From Panicum virgatum (taxonomy: Eukaryota > Streptophyta > Magnoliopsida > Poales > Poaceae): DNA of 64,000 bases. This document shows, in pieces, positions 45,405 to 56,800 of this stretch. Under the pieces are notes generated by a model. That model was not told the origin of the DNA. It saw only the letters and a program-made list of their open reading frames with translations, and did not search any database. A program made the position numbers and the translations under genes. How positions within the stretch are numbered: the stretch's first letter is position 1; every line of letters begins with the position of its first letter. The stretch lies in NCBI RefSeq assembly GCF_016808335.1, contig NC_053149.1, forward strand, positions 27,835,339-27,899,338. The letters run 5' to 3'.

Positions 45405-45910
45405 AATCTACTCGCGTAGCTCGAGAAGGTATATGGATACCTTTACTAGTTGTCCATCTTGGGTAACTCGACGGAGTTCATCCTAACAGGTCAACTATAA
45501 GGAACTCCAGCCTTGTCTTAAGGCGAAACTACTCGCTTGCTCGAGTATGTTATGGATACTACTACATTTTGTCCATCTTGGGTTACCCGATGGGGTTCAT
45601 CCTAACGGTCAATCTTAGTAGTTACTCCAGTCTACAAGTTAGACACCCTATTCACAAGCTTCAATAGGTATTGGATATTTTTAAGATGGTTTCATCTTGG
45701 ATAACTCGACGGGGTTCATCCTAACAGATCTATCTTAGAAATTACTCCAGTCCTTGGTCAGGACACCCTACTCGCTTGCTTGAGTAGTTCATAGATATCT
45801 TTACAGTTTTTTTCTATTTGGGTAGTCCGACGGGATTCATCGTAATTGATCAACTACAAAGATTACTCCATATGAGCATTCTACTCGATTGATCGAGTAG
45901 TTTGTACTTA
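45405..45910 (+). repeat. tandem repeat of about 118 bp, five units, 3' region of A
   Basis: Same repeat as 40,250-40,875, with unit starts near 45,409, 45,527, 45,646, 45,767 and 45,881. The CTCGAG block is retained in three units and mutated in the others. Confidence 0.82.
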
Positions 45911-46012
45911 TCCTACGGTATCATATTATGCTTCTAAAGAAACACCAACAGGATAAAAGCTATATACAACATCAAAATCTTACTGAAGATTACAAGAATG
46001 CTTGCAAGCAGT

Positions 46013-49000
46013 TTACTCTGCTAAGTTCCTCAGAATTTCCTCAGCTATCACTTCTGATTCTTTACAATAGTCCCGGAATTTCTCATCAGAAAAATCAGGA
46101 GCTATTCCTTTAGCTATGGGAGCTAAATTAAATTGAGGCAAGTATGATTTGACAGCTCCAATCATGTGGGTCAGATAATTCTTGGAGGTAGCCATCATGA
46201 CATAAAAGATCTTCTTAGGAGCCTCTTCTAAACGCTCTACCAAGGACTTGCTATTCGACGACTCCTCTTCAGAATCAACCATGTCCACAATGACCTGAGC
46301 TGCTGCTACCAGTCGAATATGGTCACCTGGAGAACCTGACACAAGGATATTTCAGTGATTATTATTGGCAAAGCAATATCAAGATGTTGACGCTCCTTAG
46401 CACCCCAATTTATGTACCGCAAGCGCACGGATCGTGGTAGCTTTTCCCTTAGAGTATTCCCCCAAGGTTTATCAATCCGTGGATCGACAAAGAACTACCT
46501 AAGGTTTTCCATCTAATCTAACGGATCTATCCTAACATGAAGCATGAATTGCACATATAGAGTAACCTTTAATAGATATGAGTGTTGTGTAAAGGTTGAT
46601 CTCATCCATGAACATAGGTGTAACCATAGCAAAACCAAAGACATGACTAGGCCTATCGTCATCTAGTTGTAGTTCAAGCTAACAAGCAAATAAATCATGC
46701 ATATCAATAAATAGCATCCTTAAATCAAAACCTCCAATCCAACCCCTCGGGAACCCCCCCTACTCAGGCCATGCCCTGTCACGACACTCCCTTTGGACAA
46801 AAGCACCCCGAAGCACGCTAGACGTGTCGAACCCCCTTGGGTAGATCCGGTATGAACACATAGCCACCATAGCTACAAGAACACCCCATACAATCTATCT
46901 CGAGAATAGATCTAGGAATAAGCGCACCCAAGGCAAGAACGAAATAAAAAAGGAGAGACATGATCGCTAATAGATTCGGAAGACATGATTATCATTACTC
47001 ACATAATAGATTCGTTTGGATCATCACCACCGAGTACATACCATTGACGACTCCAACTAGCTCATGAACTCCACCATGGCACAACCACGCAGGGAGGCCA
47101 TGGCGGCTAGGGGCGGCCTAGACAACTTCGAAGACTTGCGGCGGCCGTCGTCTCCCTCCGGTCTTGGCCCTAGGTTTTCGTCGAGTTCTGGGTGGATGGA
47201 TGCTGTGAGTTGAATAAGGTGCGAGCTATTTATAAGCCAAGGAAGCCACCGGTCAAAGGGGAGGCCGAAACGCCTCGAAAATGGGCTAGGCCGGCTGGCC
47301 CCATGGGCCTAGGCCGGACGGCCTACCCTCTTTCGGGCTCGCCTCAGTCTCATCTTTCGCGTGTAGACTCCTCACATCTTCTAGAGTTTATGTCCTTCAC
47401 GATTGCACCCCTTTGGACGTCGTTATCTTGGAGATATCTTCAGGGAAAGGATATGATAGGGAATCCTTCCTTAAATCTTCATTTGCTTTGCTTAATCCCG
47501 AAGTATCTTGATCTCATCTTTGTGGGCTTGGTCCTTTGGGCTCTCTTGGAGGATGGATGTGCATGAATGGGCTTCGAATCAACATGGGCTTTGGTCCTCC
47601 CTTTGGGCTTTGGCCTTCGTCTTTCTCCGTGTTAGCACTCGATCACGGGCCTCGTCGTTTCATGCTCCAAAATAGGCCAAAAACCTACAAAAACTTAGTT
47701 CCTCCAAAATATATGTGCAAATGTGAAAATGACCAATAATTAGGCCGGGGTTAGGACGGTTAGTGATTTTGATATTAAATTCATGCCATTATCAAGGATA
47801 AACAAGGGATAAAAGGGGTACTTAAGGAGCGCCAACACAAGACAAAAGATCAAATACTCACAAGCCTGAGTAATCTGCAACTGTTCTTGAAGCTTTGACT
47901 TCTCTTCTTGGAGCTTTGATTTCTCTTCCTCGAGGCTCTTGATCTGCCGCTTCATGTCACAAACTTCTAGATGATGCTTTTGGTTTGCTTCATATAACTT
48001 GTTCCGAGCAGCAAGGGATTCATCTAGTTGTTTGGCAATCAGGGCATTTTGCTGCTCCAAGGTTTTACGGTTGTCAAAAGTCTTATATAAAGCATGAGAC
48101 TTTAAAGAAAGACCGATTGGCAACATCCTGTATCATACAAGGCAAGATTGGTTAGATGTCACTAAACTACTCGACGCATGCAAGCAGCAGCAGAGGAAGG
48201 CTCACCTTGGTATATTTGAAACACCATTGCTTGGAATCTGCGAGCTTTTTCATATTCTCCACAGGCAACAATGGATCATCAAAGAGCTCCTTACCCAATT
48301 CTTCCTGGGTAGATTTTGGCATCGACTGAAAAGGCACTAGTCGAACAGTTGGATTCTTCGATCCTTCAGCTCTGTCATCTCCACATCCAGCAGCACTTGA
48401 AGTACCTTCACCAGCTGCAGAAGGAGTGGACGCGGGTACCTCAAGAGTCGGCTCCTTTGACGTCCCAAAAATATCCTCACTAGGGGAGAGAGTAGTTGAG
48501 TTCTCGATCAACCTAATTATTGGAGACTCAGGGGTGGATCGAGTACTTGTTTCTAGGTTATTCTCTATCCAGTTACGGAAGTCCTGGATTTGGTCTTTCT
48601 CTTGTGCTGGAAGATATTGGATCCTAGCCAAGCAAGATTTTAAATAAGAAAGCTGAGGCAAATAGGATACAATTAAAGAATATCAGATTCTTACTGGCCA
48701 GCATCAAGACGAGGTATCTTCCTCTGTAGCAATGATCCAGCAGTGGCCTTCCATTTATTGCTATCATCAGAAGCAACATCTACTGAAGTTGGAGGCATAC
48801 AATGCCATGTCTTATAATTTTTCTGCAAAAAGGCAAGGGTCCATTAGAAGATAAAAACTTTAATTACAAGTACTTGGCGGTGTTTTTTCAACACTTACCC
48901 ATGCATTTTCGGGAGGATTCTTGGCCCAGAAGAGTATTGGAAGCTTCAAAGATTTGTCAAAATTATGGAGTACTTTACAATATCTTCTAATTACATCAGA

Positions 49001-49801
49001 ATGAGCCATTGGTTCAGGTGACATTCTGGTAGCATCTTCTATCCCTTCATATCTGAATGATGGATGTTGTCGATGCTGAAGAGGTTGGATCTGACGGCTC
49101 ACAAAGGAGAAAACCACATGATCTCCAATAACTCCCTTATTTTTCACCTGTGCAATGACTCTAAGGAGGCACTTGACTTGTTGGCCACCAGGTCCTATAC
49201 TCGTCCAGTTTTCTTGGACTTGGGGGGCACCAGGAACTCTTTCTAGAAGTGGAGATTCAAAGTTCCCGATATGAAACCAGAATTTCCTCCACTCAAGTCC
49301 TTTACCCGCTGGATCATACGCTAAGTACTTGTCCCGAGTTTCAGGGCGGAGTATTAGTTCACATCCGCCGATGACGGCAGGCTTGGTAGCATTCGGGACG
49401 GGGACTAGGATGAAGAAATTTTGAAAAAGGTGAAAGTGGGGAAGAATGCCAAGGAATGCTTCGCAGAAATGAGTAAAAATAGAAAGATGAAAAATGGATT
49501 GGGGAGTCAGATCATGCAATTGGATTCCCCAGAATTGCAGAAGAGCATATAAAAATTCCGACATGGGAAGTGCAAGGCCACGTTCCATGAAATCACGGAA
49601 TACAATGGTTTCAAGGGTACCTTCCATAGGGTAATCTTCTCCTTCACCTGCACGCCATTGGATCACGCCCTGAGTTTGGAGGAGACCCAAATTCTCTAGT
49701 TCTTGCACCGCTGATTTAGACATTTTGCTTTTGCGCCAACCCGTTGAAAGATTGGCAACTGTTTCATCTTCAACCTTGGATTTGTCCTTCTTGGGAGCCA
49801 T
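46013..49801 (-). pseudogene. antisense gene of A, five exons, about 691 aa, one frameshift
   Basis: Minus-strand exons by splice signals: 49,801-48,899; 48,832-48,695; 48,652-48,206; 48,127-47,862; 46,335-46,013. Exon 1 (301 codons, uninterrupted) starts MAPKKDKSKVEDETVANLST and carries the retroelement-associated 'putative gypsy type transposon' domain (LALPMSEFLYALLQFWGIQL, STFTHFCEAFLG-type and GLEWRKFWFHIGNFESPL segments). Exon 3 is Ser/Thr/Glu-rich. Exon 4 is a coiled coil (KRQIKSLEEEKSKLQEEKSK). Exon 5 ends KESEVIAEEILRNLAE. The only lesion found is an extra T near 48,109 (TTTCTTTAAAG against TTTCTTAAAG in B), which shifts exon 4. The frame is otherwise kept through all junctions. S2 lies wholly in intron 4, so splicing might survive. 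Function unknown; it is expressed, if at all, against the direction of the element. Confidence 0.8.
46385..47837 (-). mobile_element. S2: solo LTR, 1,453 bp, in intron 4 of A's antisense gene
   Basis: Perfect 5-bp duplication CAAGA (46,380-46,384 and 47,838-47,842). Ends TGTTGACGCTCC and GGAGCGCCAACA. Minus orientation relative to S1, with which it shares end sequences and long internal blocks. It is about 86 bp longer than S1. No internal region is present. Confidence 0.88.
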
Positions 49802-50399
49802 CTCAACATCACGAGTTTAGGCTCAGGGGCTACGAGAGGGGCTATGGATGACACTGGGAGTGGGCAAGTGTGGATCTGAATTTGACGGCAGCCAGGAGTT
49901 CAAAGGGTAAAACCCTCACAAGTTACCAGACGGATTTATATGGTCTCTGGTGGCAATTTTGTGAATATTTGGGAAATCAACGGATTCTTCCCTTTTTAGG
50001 GAAGCTTACATTACTTATTCTGCCACGAGTTTTCTTTGATTCTTAAATCTAAATGGTGAGATTTAAATTCAAGACTCGGGGGATGCGGGATATGTGGATC
50101 AGAGATTTAGTTTTCAATTTTTTTGGAAAATAATGAAGCAAAAAGACTGAAGTGACCCTCAGCCAGATTCTGCGATTGGGGGCTACTCCATATGGAGCAT
50201 GAGTACTTCGCGCACCATATATAATCAAGATTTTGAGACTTGAGCACCTCACAGCCTCGGAGCAACCAGGAGTACTTGGAGGACTACTCGACATATCCAA
50301 GAGAAGGCCCAGAAGATGTTCTGACTACTTGAAGTACTCGAAGACGACCAGCCAAGTACTCGATGCCTGCAGGACTCGGCTATGAAGAGCTCGGGGGCT
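49802..50399. other. A 3' non-coding region up to the polypurine tract
   Basis: Promoter side of the minus-strand antisense gene and end of A's internal region; the polypurine tract GCTCGGGGGCT lies at 50,389-50,399. No ORF of interest. Confidence 0.6.
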
Positions 50400-50815
50400 T
50401 ATCAGAACCGGGGCAGCGGGACTGCTTATAGGCATAGAATGTTCTAGAGTAAGGGATAGCTCAAGGATGTACCTTACCCCTTTCGTAACTACCCGGATAG
50501 GCATAGAACTAGCTACAGTACAAAGGAAACTACCCGATCGTGCTGGAGTAGTACTCCAACTGTACTCGGCTAGGACTTTCCATGTAAACATGTTCCCCCG
50601 AATATATAAGGGTGGGCAGGTACCCCCTCGAAACACATCAACACCTAAGGCAATACAAACCACCACACAGGACGTAGGGTATTACGCAACTCGCGGCCCG
50701 AACCTGTCTAAATCTTTGTGTTCCTTGCACCATCGAGTTGTAGAGCAGTCGATCCCTACCTACAAACCTTACTGCTAAGGGTATCCCTGAGCAGGCTTGG
50801 CGGTAAACATCGACA
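50400..50815 (+). repeat. 3' LTR of A, 416 bp
   Basis: Begins TATCAGAACCGG (TG mutated to TA) and ends AACATCGACA. TATATAAG occurs near 50,603-50,610. Followed by GGGTG, matching the AGGTG left of 27,958 with one change. Confidence 0.85.
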
Positions 50816-51988
50816 GGGTGAGCCTCAAAATAGTGGCACAGCTTGCGCCGAGCCATGATGATTGCATAAAGCAGCTTCTGGATCTGTGGATACCGTGCCT
50901 TGGTTTCAAACAACACTTCACTAATGAAGTACACCAGCCTCTGGATGGGCAGAGCATGTCCCTCCTCTTGCCTATCCACAACGATGGCTGCGCTGACGAC
51001 CTGAGTCGTGGCTGCCACGTATAGGTAGAGGGGCTCGTTGTCCATTGGTGGTCTTAGGATTGGAGCGCTCGTGAGCGACGCCTTGATTTTGTCAAGGGCC
51101 TCCTGGGCCTCAGGGGTCTACGAAAAGCGCTCATATTTCCTCAGGAGGCGATACAAAGGCAAGCCTTTCTCACCGAGGCATGAGATGAAATGGCTGAGGG
51201 CTGCTCGGCAACCCATGACCTTCTGTACCCCCTTTAGGTCTCGGATCGGCCCCATCCGAGTGATGGCCGAGACTTTTTTAGGGTTGGGCTCAATGCCTCA
51301 CTGGGAGACGATGAAACCCAAAAGCATGCCTCAAGGGACTCGAAACACGCACTTCTTGGGGTTGAGCTTTACCCCTTTGGCCCTAAGGCAGTCGAACGCG
51401 ATCCTGAGATCGGCTACCAGGTCGTCCGCCTTCCTGGATTTTACGACAATGTCATCGACATTTGCTTCAATGGTTCGCCCGATAGGATCCTTAAACACGT
51501 GAAGCATACATCGCTGGTATGTAGCTCCAGCATTCCTAAGGCCGAAGGGCATTGTAATGTAGTAGTACATACCGAAAGGGGTGATAAAAGAAGTCGCGAG
51601 CTGGTCAAATTCTTTCATCTTGATTTGGTGGTAACCAGAATAAGTATCAAGAAAGGATAAAAGTTCACATCCTGCATTAGAGTCAACTATTTGATCGATA
51701 CGTGGCAAAGGAAAAGGAACTTTTGGGCATGCATTATTTAAACTAGTATAATCTACACACATCCGCCATTTCCCATTCTTTTTCTTAACTAATACAGGAT
51801 TAGCTAGCCACTCGGGATGAAATACCTCCTTGATGGATCCAGCCGCCAAAAGCTTGTGCACGTCCTCGCCGATCGCCTGGCAGGATGTCAAGGGAGTGCT
51901 CGGCGACCTCCCTCGGTATGCCAGGCATGTCCGAGGGGCTCCATGCGAAGATGTCGGCATTGGCACGGAGAATATCGATGAACACCAC
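50816..51988 (-). pseudogene. E2 reverse transcriptase and start of RNase H
   Basis: Minus strand. RT motifs: LANPVLVKKKNGKWRMCVDY, LLSFLDTYSGYHQIKMKEFD, MPFGLRNAGATYQRCM and ANVDDIVVKSRK, where the YVDD active-site tyrosine is replaced by N. Then LNPKKCVF, a connection region and RNase H start ([30 protein letters not shown]) running into the A insertion at 50,815. Several stops interrupt it (for example near 51,300, 51,330 and 51,120). The frame continues at 27,957 once A is removed. Confidence 0.88.
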
Positions 51989-51991
51989 TTC

Positions 51992-53341
51992 CTATTTGCT
52001 GCTGAGAGTAGCGCTGATCTTCAGCGCCTTGCCGTCGGGTTTCTTCGGGTCGAGGGGGATGTCCTTGGCACCCTCCGTAGGCTCGAAGCTGCCCGCGTGC
52101 CGCTGCGTGGAGTCCATGGCCTCGTTGGCCATCCTCTGCAGGTCCGCGGCGAGGGCCTCGTCCACCGCCAGGGCCTCGGCATGCTCGATGCACTCGACAT
52201 CGCATTCGTAGGCGTGCTCGAACGAGGAGCCGACGGTGATGACCCTCTTTGGGCCCGGCATCTTCAGCTTGAGGTAGGTGTAGTTGGGGATCACCATGAA
52301 CTTGGCGTAGCATGGTCGCCCAAGAATGGCATGGTATGCTTCCCGGAACCCCACCACCTCAAAGGTGAGTACCTCTTGGCGGAAGTTGGCCGCCGTGCTG
52401 AAATAGATGGGCAAGTCGATCTGACCGTGGGGTTGGACTCGCTTCCCCGGCGCAATGCCGTGGAACGGCGACTTGCTTGGGTGGAGCTTGCCCAAGCTAA
52501 TCCCCATGAGCTCCAAGGTGTGGGCATACATAATGTTGAGGCTGCTGCCTCCGTCCATGAGCACCTTGGAGAAGTGAGTGTTGCCGATGATGGGATCCAC
52601 GACGAGTGGATACTGTCCCAGGTTCGGGATGTAGTCGGGGTGGTCCTCGCGGCCAAAGGAGATGGTGTCCTCCGACCAGTCGAGGTAGGATGGCGTGACC
52701 TTGGTGACGAAAAAGACTTCTCGGTGCTCGCGCTTGCGCTGTCGAGCGGTCATGTTCGCCATCAGCCCTTCGAAGATGAAGAAGACGTTGTCCACCGAGG
52801 GGAAATTATCGTCGCCACCCTTATCGTCCGCATCCTTCTTCTTCTCCTCGTCCCGGTGTGCGATGCGGTTGTAGTATTTGCGGAGCATCTCACCACCCTT
52901 GTCGTCTGCATCCTTCTTGTTGTCCTCGAGGGTGGGGTTGACCGAGCCCTTGTGGTAAGGGCACGGCTTCTTGAGCATGTCGTTGAACAGGCCGCCACCG
53001 CCCCGAGGGGGGCCTCGGGGACCCTTGCGGTCAAGGGGAAGCGACGAAGGCCTCGTCGGAGTCCTCCCCTTGCCCCTGACCGTGCTGGTTCTGCGGGGCC
53101 TACTTCTTTCCTTTCTTCCCCTTCTTTTGCTTCTTAGCGGGGGTTTTGGTCTTGCTACTGCTGCCCTCCGCGGGCACATCCTCCTTGCGCTTGGCTGTCT
53201 TGCCGTTGAAGATGGCACCAATTGCTTCCTCGCCGGAGGCGAAGTTGGTGGTGACATCAAACAACATGTTCGCACTGGTGGGACGGCTTCAAGCGAGCTC
53301 ATGCACCAGAGTCTTGAACGTCGTGCCTTGGAGGAAGGCAT
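51992..53341 (-). pseudogene. E2 gag C-terminus and aspartic protease (449-codon open frame)
   Basis: The longest open frame left in E2. The first part includes the former zinc-binding region KKPCPYHKGSVNPTLEDNKK, in which later H and C ligands read P and N. A duplicated KKDADDKGG follows. The protease has VLMDGGSSLNIMYAHTLELM (D-G-G active-site region), IDLPIYFSTAANFRQEVLTF and AYHAILGRPCYAKFM. The N-terminal 150 or so residues are a frame-shifted reading of gag, because the true gag frame next door reads IFNGKTAKRKEDVPAEGSSS. In the Tat lineage the protease follows gag and precedes RT, as here. Confidence 0.82.
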
Positions 53342-53883
53342 TGATGACCCCGACGTCAGTGATGCTGGAGAGCTCAGTGCACTACTTGGAGAAGTGTCGG
53401 ATGTAGTCGCGCAGGGATTCGTTGGGCTTCTGTTGGCACCCTCGGAGATCCCAGGAGTTCCCAGGGTGCATGTAAGTGCCCTGGAAGTTTCCCATGAAGA
53501 TCTTGACCAGGTCGTCCCAGTCGCGGATCTGGTTCACAGGAAGGTGCTCGAGCCATGTCCACGTAGAATCTGCGAGGTGCAGAGGAAGGTTACGGATGAT
53601 CACGGCGTCGTCCATCGCGCCGCCTAGCTGGCATGCCAGGCGGTAGTCGTTGAGCTAGTGCGCGGGGTCTGTCTCTCCCATGTAGTTGACGAGGGTGGTG
53701 GGCTGACGAAAGCACGGGGGAAATGGGGTAGTGCGGATCTCCCGGCTGAACACACGGGTACCGGGAGGCTCCGGCGATACCCCCGGTCATGCTCGGGGTC
53801 GATCCGCCCACCACGCCGAGGGTTGTACTTCTTCCCGTTGATGATGTTGCGGGCGTCGCCGTCGTCGGCGCATCCGCGCGTGT
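53342..53883 (-). pseudogene. E2 gag core
   Basis: Minus strand, from the E3 insertion point: RGCADDGDARNIINGKKYNP, then the retrotransposon gag domain AMDDAVIIRNLPLHLADSTW, TWLEHLPVNQIRDWDDLVKI, FMGNFQGTYMHPGNSWDLRG, SLRDYIRHFSK, followed by a TAG at about 53,382. The stretch before 53,620 is frame-damaged. The N-terminal half lies at 62,517-63,798 on the other side of E3. Confidence 0.85.
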
Positions 53884-56800
53884 TGTAACACCCTAATTTA
53901 AATTTCAGCATTTAATAATAAATTTAATTGGCTTTATTTAATTTTCTAAGGTTTATTGAGTTAGACTTGCATTTAATCTAAAATTTTGTTCCTTAAGGTA
54001 ATTAAAATTTATTTTAGGTTCAACGTGCTTGTGCATTCATGCTGGTGCATATGTTGTTTATTTTGGTTGAGTGCTAGGGAGTTTAAATTCAAGTTTGTTT
54101 GAATTCAAACTAGTTTGTGTGAGTTTGCAAAAGAAAAGAAAACCCAAAACCCAAAACCCAAACTCAAACCCAACCAGGCCCAAAACCCAACCCTCAGCCC
54201 AGCTGGCCCAACCCACTTCCCCACCCTGCTTTGGCCCAGCCCGCTCCGTTTCTTTCTCTTACCTGGCCTGCCCCGGCCCCGCGCCACGCCTCCGGCCCGT
54301 TTTCCCTCCCCGCGCGGCCTGCCCCGCACGGCCCACCGCCGCAGCCCAGCCTCGCGCGCTCAGCGCCGCGAGCGCTCGCCCCGTCTCACTGCGCCCCGAC
54401 TGACACGGCGGGCCCACGCGTCACCCGTTCTCCCCCGTGAACCGCTCCCTCTGCCACTGAGGGCCTGGACCCACCAGTCAGGCCCGTCTTCTCCGCCGCG
54501 ACGCCCGCGCTGAACGGCTCCGCCGTGATCTTCGCGGCTCGATCCGCCTGGCACGCCCACCCAAGTTGACCGCAGCCGCCCTATAATTACCGCCGTGGCT
54601 CCCCTGAACCCTAAGCCGCCGCGCTACACCCCCTCAAACCCTCGCGCCGCCACCACGAATTGCTCCGCCCGGAGCAGAGCCCGCGCCGCCGCGGCCACGC
54701 CACACCGCCACGCCGGAGCCCTGGACGAGCAGCGCGCCGGCTCCGCCTCGACGCCCAGATCTTCCCTGAGCCACTGCCCTTTTGCTCCGACCCCTGCAGC
54801 ACCCGTTCCCGCGCTCCGACGCGCACGCCGCCGCCCTGCATCAACGTCGGCGCCCGGCACGCCATCTCCGGCCCGATTCGAGTCCTGGGTAAGTGCCCCA
54901 AGTCCCCCTTGACCCCGTGCGCTAGATCTCGTAGACCCTGGCGCGCTCTAGGCGCCCAGGCATCGCTCTCCGGCGAGCTCTGTCGCCGCCGAGCCGCCTC
55001 GCCGCCGAGAAACCCTCTCCGATGTCCGCACCGCCTGTCTAGACCCACCTGTGCATTACCCGCGTCACGCTCGAGCTCTAGGACCCAGATCCGAGTCGAA
55101 TTAGGCCCCGGAACACCGTTATCGGCGTTCTCCGGCGAAGCGCCGCCGCGGAGCTGGTCGCCGTCGAGCAGCGCCGCCACCCCGCGCGCCCAAACTCCCC
55201 TAACCGCCCGATCCCGGATGGACGCCCTAGATTAGATCGGCGTACCCCTTCGTTCTGGACCGCCTGATCGCGATCTAACGGCCCTAAACTGAAGATACCG
55301 GTTTGGCCTGGCATTTTGCTAAAGAGCCCCTCGGTTTTCCTAAATTCAACCCGCAGTCCACCTCTAGTTAAAAGTATTTGCAGATTAGTCCAGGAATTAG
55401 CGCCCAGCCCCCTGAACTCTTTAAATTTTGAACTCGCGGTCCAGCCCTGGCATTTTTGTGAGTTAGACCCTAGAACTAAGGTTTAATTATGTTTAGGCCC
55501 TCAGTTTTTGCAGAAAACCCCCTGGAACCTTAGTTTTCTTGCAGTTTAGTCCCTGAACCTTGTTTTTAGCCTAGAAAATGCGTTTTAGCTCCGTTTTAGG
55601 CGTTCTTTTTGTCCACGCGATCGTTGTAATGCGTAGAACAGTATTAGAGTAGTTTAGTGCGCTATTTTTATGTATTGATGTACTGTTTCTTAGTTTTTGT
55701 TAGTGTTTGCTTGTATGCTTATTATTGTGCATTGTTTTGGGCCATGTGTTCGTGAGTAGACGTTGATCCACCTGAGGAGCCCCAGTACCCGTACCCGGAG
55801 CAGCCGTCTTCCGAGCACTTTGAGCAGCAGCCAGAGCAGTACGAGGAAGGCAAGTGTAACATGAACAACCCATCACTTTTAAATACATTTTCATACTGCA
55901 TTTTAATACTGTATGCCTATAAGGACTTTCCTAGCCACTTTATATCCTTTATATATATCCTTTGGGTTGCATATTGGTTAGTTGTGCTAGGTTGCTGCGC
56001 TACAACACACTCTGGTCCTTTTTAATTAATTTGATTAATGGTTTACTTGAACTTAATTTTGAGAGTGGCCCTCTGTGTGGATGAGTGGCTCACGTCTCGT
56101 TAAAAGATGGTTTTTGTAGAAACATGGTTTAGGGGGCCAGCACGGTGCTTAGTGCTTGGTTGGCCACTCTCCATAAGGACCGGTTCATAGAGCGACAACC
56201 TGGGACAACAGCGCTACCACAAGGCTAGAATGGGATAGACTTGGCGTAATAATTAGATCTTTTTGGTTTGGAGTAACTTACCTGCGGGGCAAGAGTAGCA
56301 AGCTTCAATGGTCCCTGCTCCTCCGGCTTGGTCTGTGCTACGTGCTTGTACCCCTGGAGGTGGGCCCCATCGTCGCCGACCTAACTCTCGCGGTTACGCC
56401 TTACCAACGAGATTCTTTTTAAAGGCCTCGTAGTGAGTCGCTGGCCATCTCACCTAAGGAAGTGTGATGAACAACTGGCGTAGCTCACGACTTGTGGGTA
56501 AAGATGTGCAACCTCTGCAGAGTGTAAAACTGGTATACTAGCCGTGCTCACGGTTATGAGTGGCCCAGATCCTCCTTTTGATTAGTGAAGTTATCTCCTT
56601 CCGACGAGGGAGGTGCTTCTCGGGGTTTCCTTGGTGGTTTAGTTTCGGTTTGGTTCTCAGTAGTTTCTTGATTAAATTTGACTAAGTACTATGTAACTGG
56701 GTTAATGGTAATTCATCAACTCGTAGTAAATAGCTTTAATAAAATTTGGCCAAGACTTAAAAGCTAATGCAGTTGAGTCAGCCAACCTTAGAGCTTCATA

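Larger units (their letters stand above)
27958..50815 (+). mobile_element. A: plus-strand Tat-lineage Gypsy element with a second copy (B) inside
   Basis: Outer LTRs at 27,958-28,373 and 50,400-50,815 differ at about 26 of 416 positions (by eye). They are flanked by AGGTG on the left and GGGTG on the right, a 5-bp duplication with one change. Excising the block restores E2's RNase H frame. A retains its 5' LTR, a PBS-like site and gag start, then B, then the end of pol, its 3' region with the antisense gene, a polypurine tract (GCTCGGGGGCT) and the 3' LTR. Most of A's own gag-pol is missing, apparently deleted at the B junction near 44,078. Confidence 0.8.

Noticed and set aside
51830..53137. 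435-codon plus-strand ORF
   Set aside because: It is the complement of E2's gag-protease frame, which has recognisable protease and gag motifs on the minus strand; the plus-strand reading has none.
54115..55235. Long plus- and minus-strand ORFs (up to 191 codons) in the GC-rich part of the E3 LTR, repeated at 59,430-60,550
   Set aside because: They are open on both strands, compositionally driven (Pro/Ala/Arg), and lie in the untranslated LTR leader; their duplication only reflects the two LTRs.
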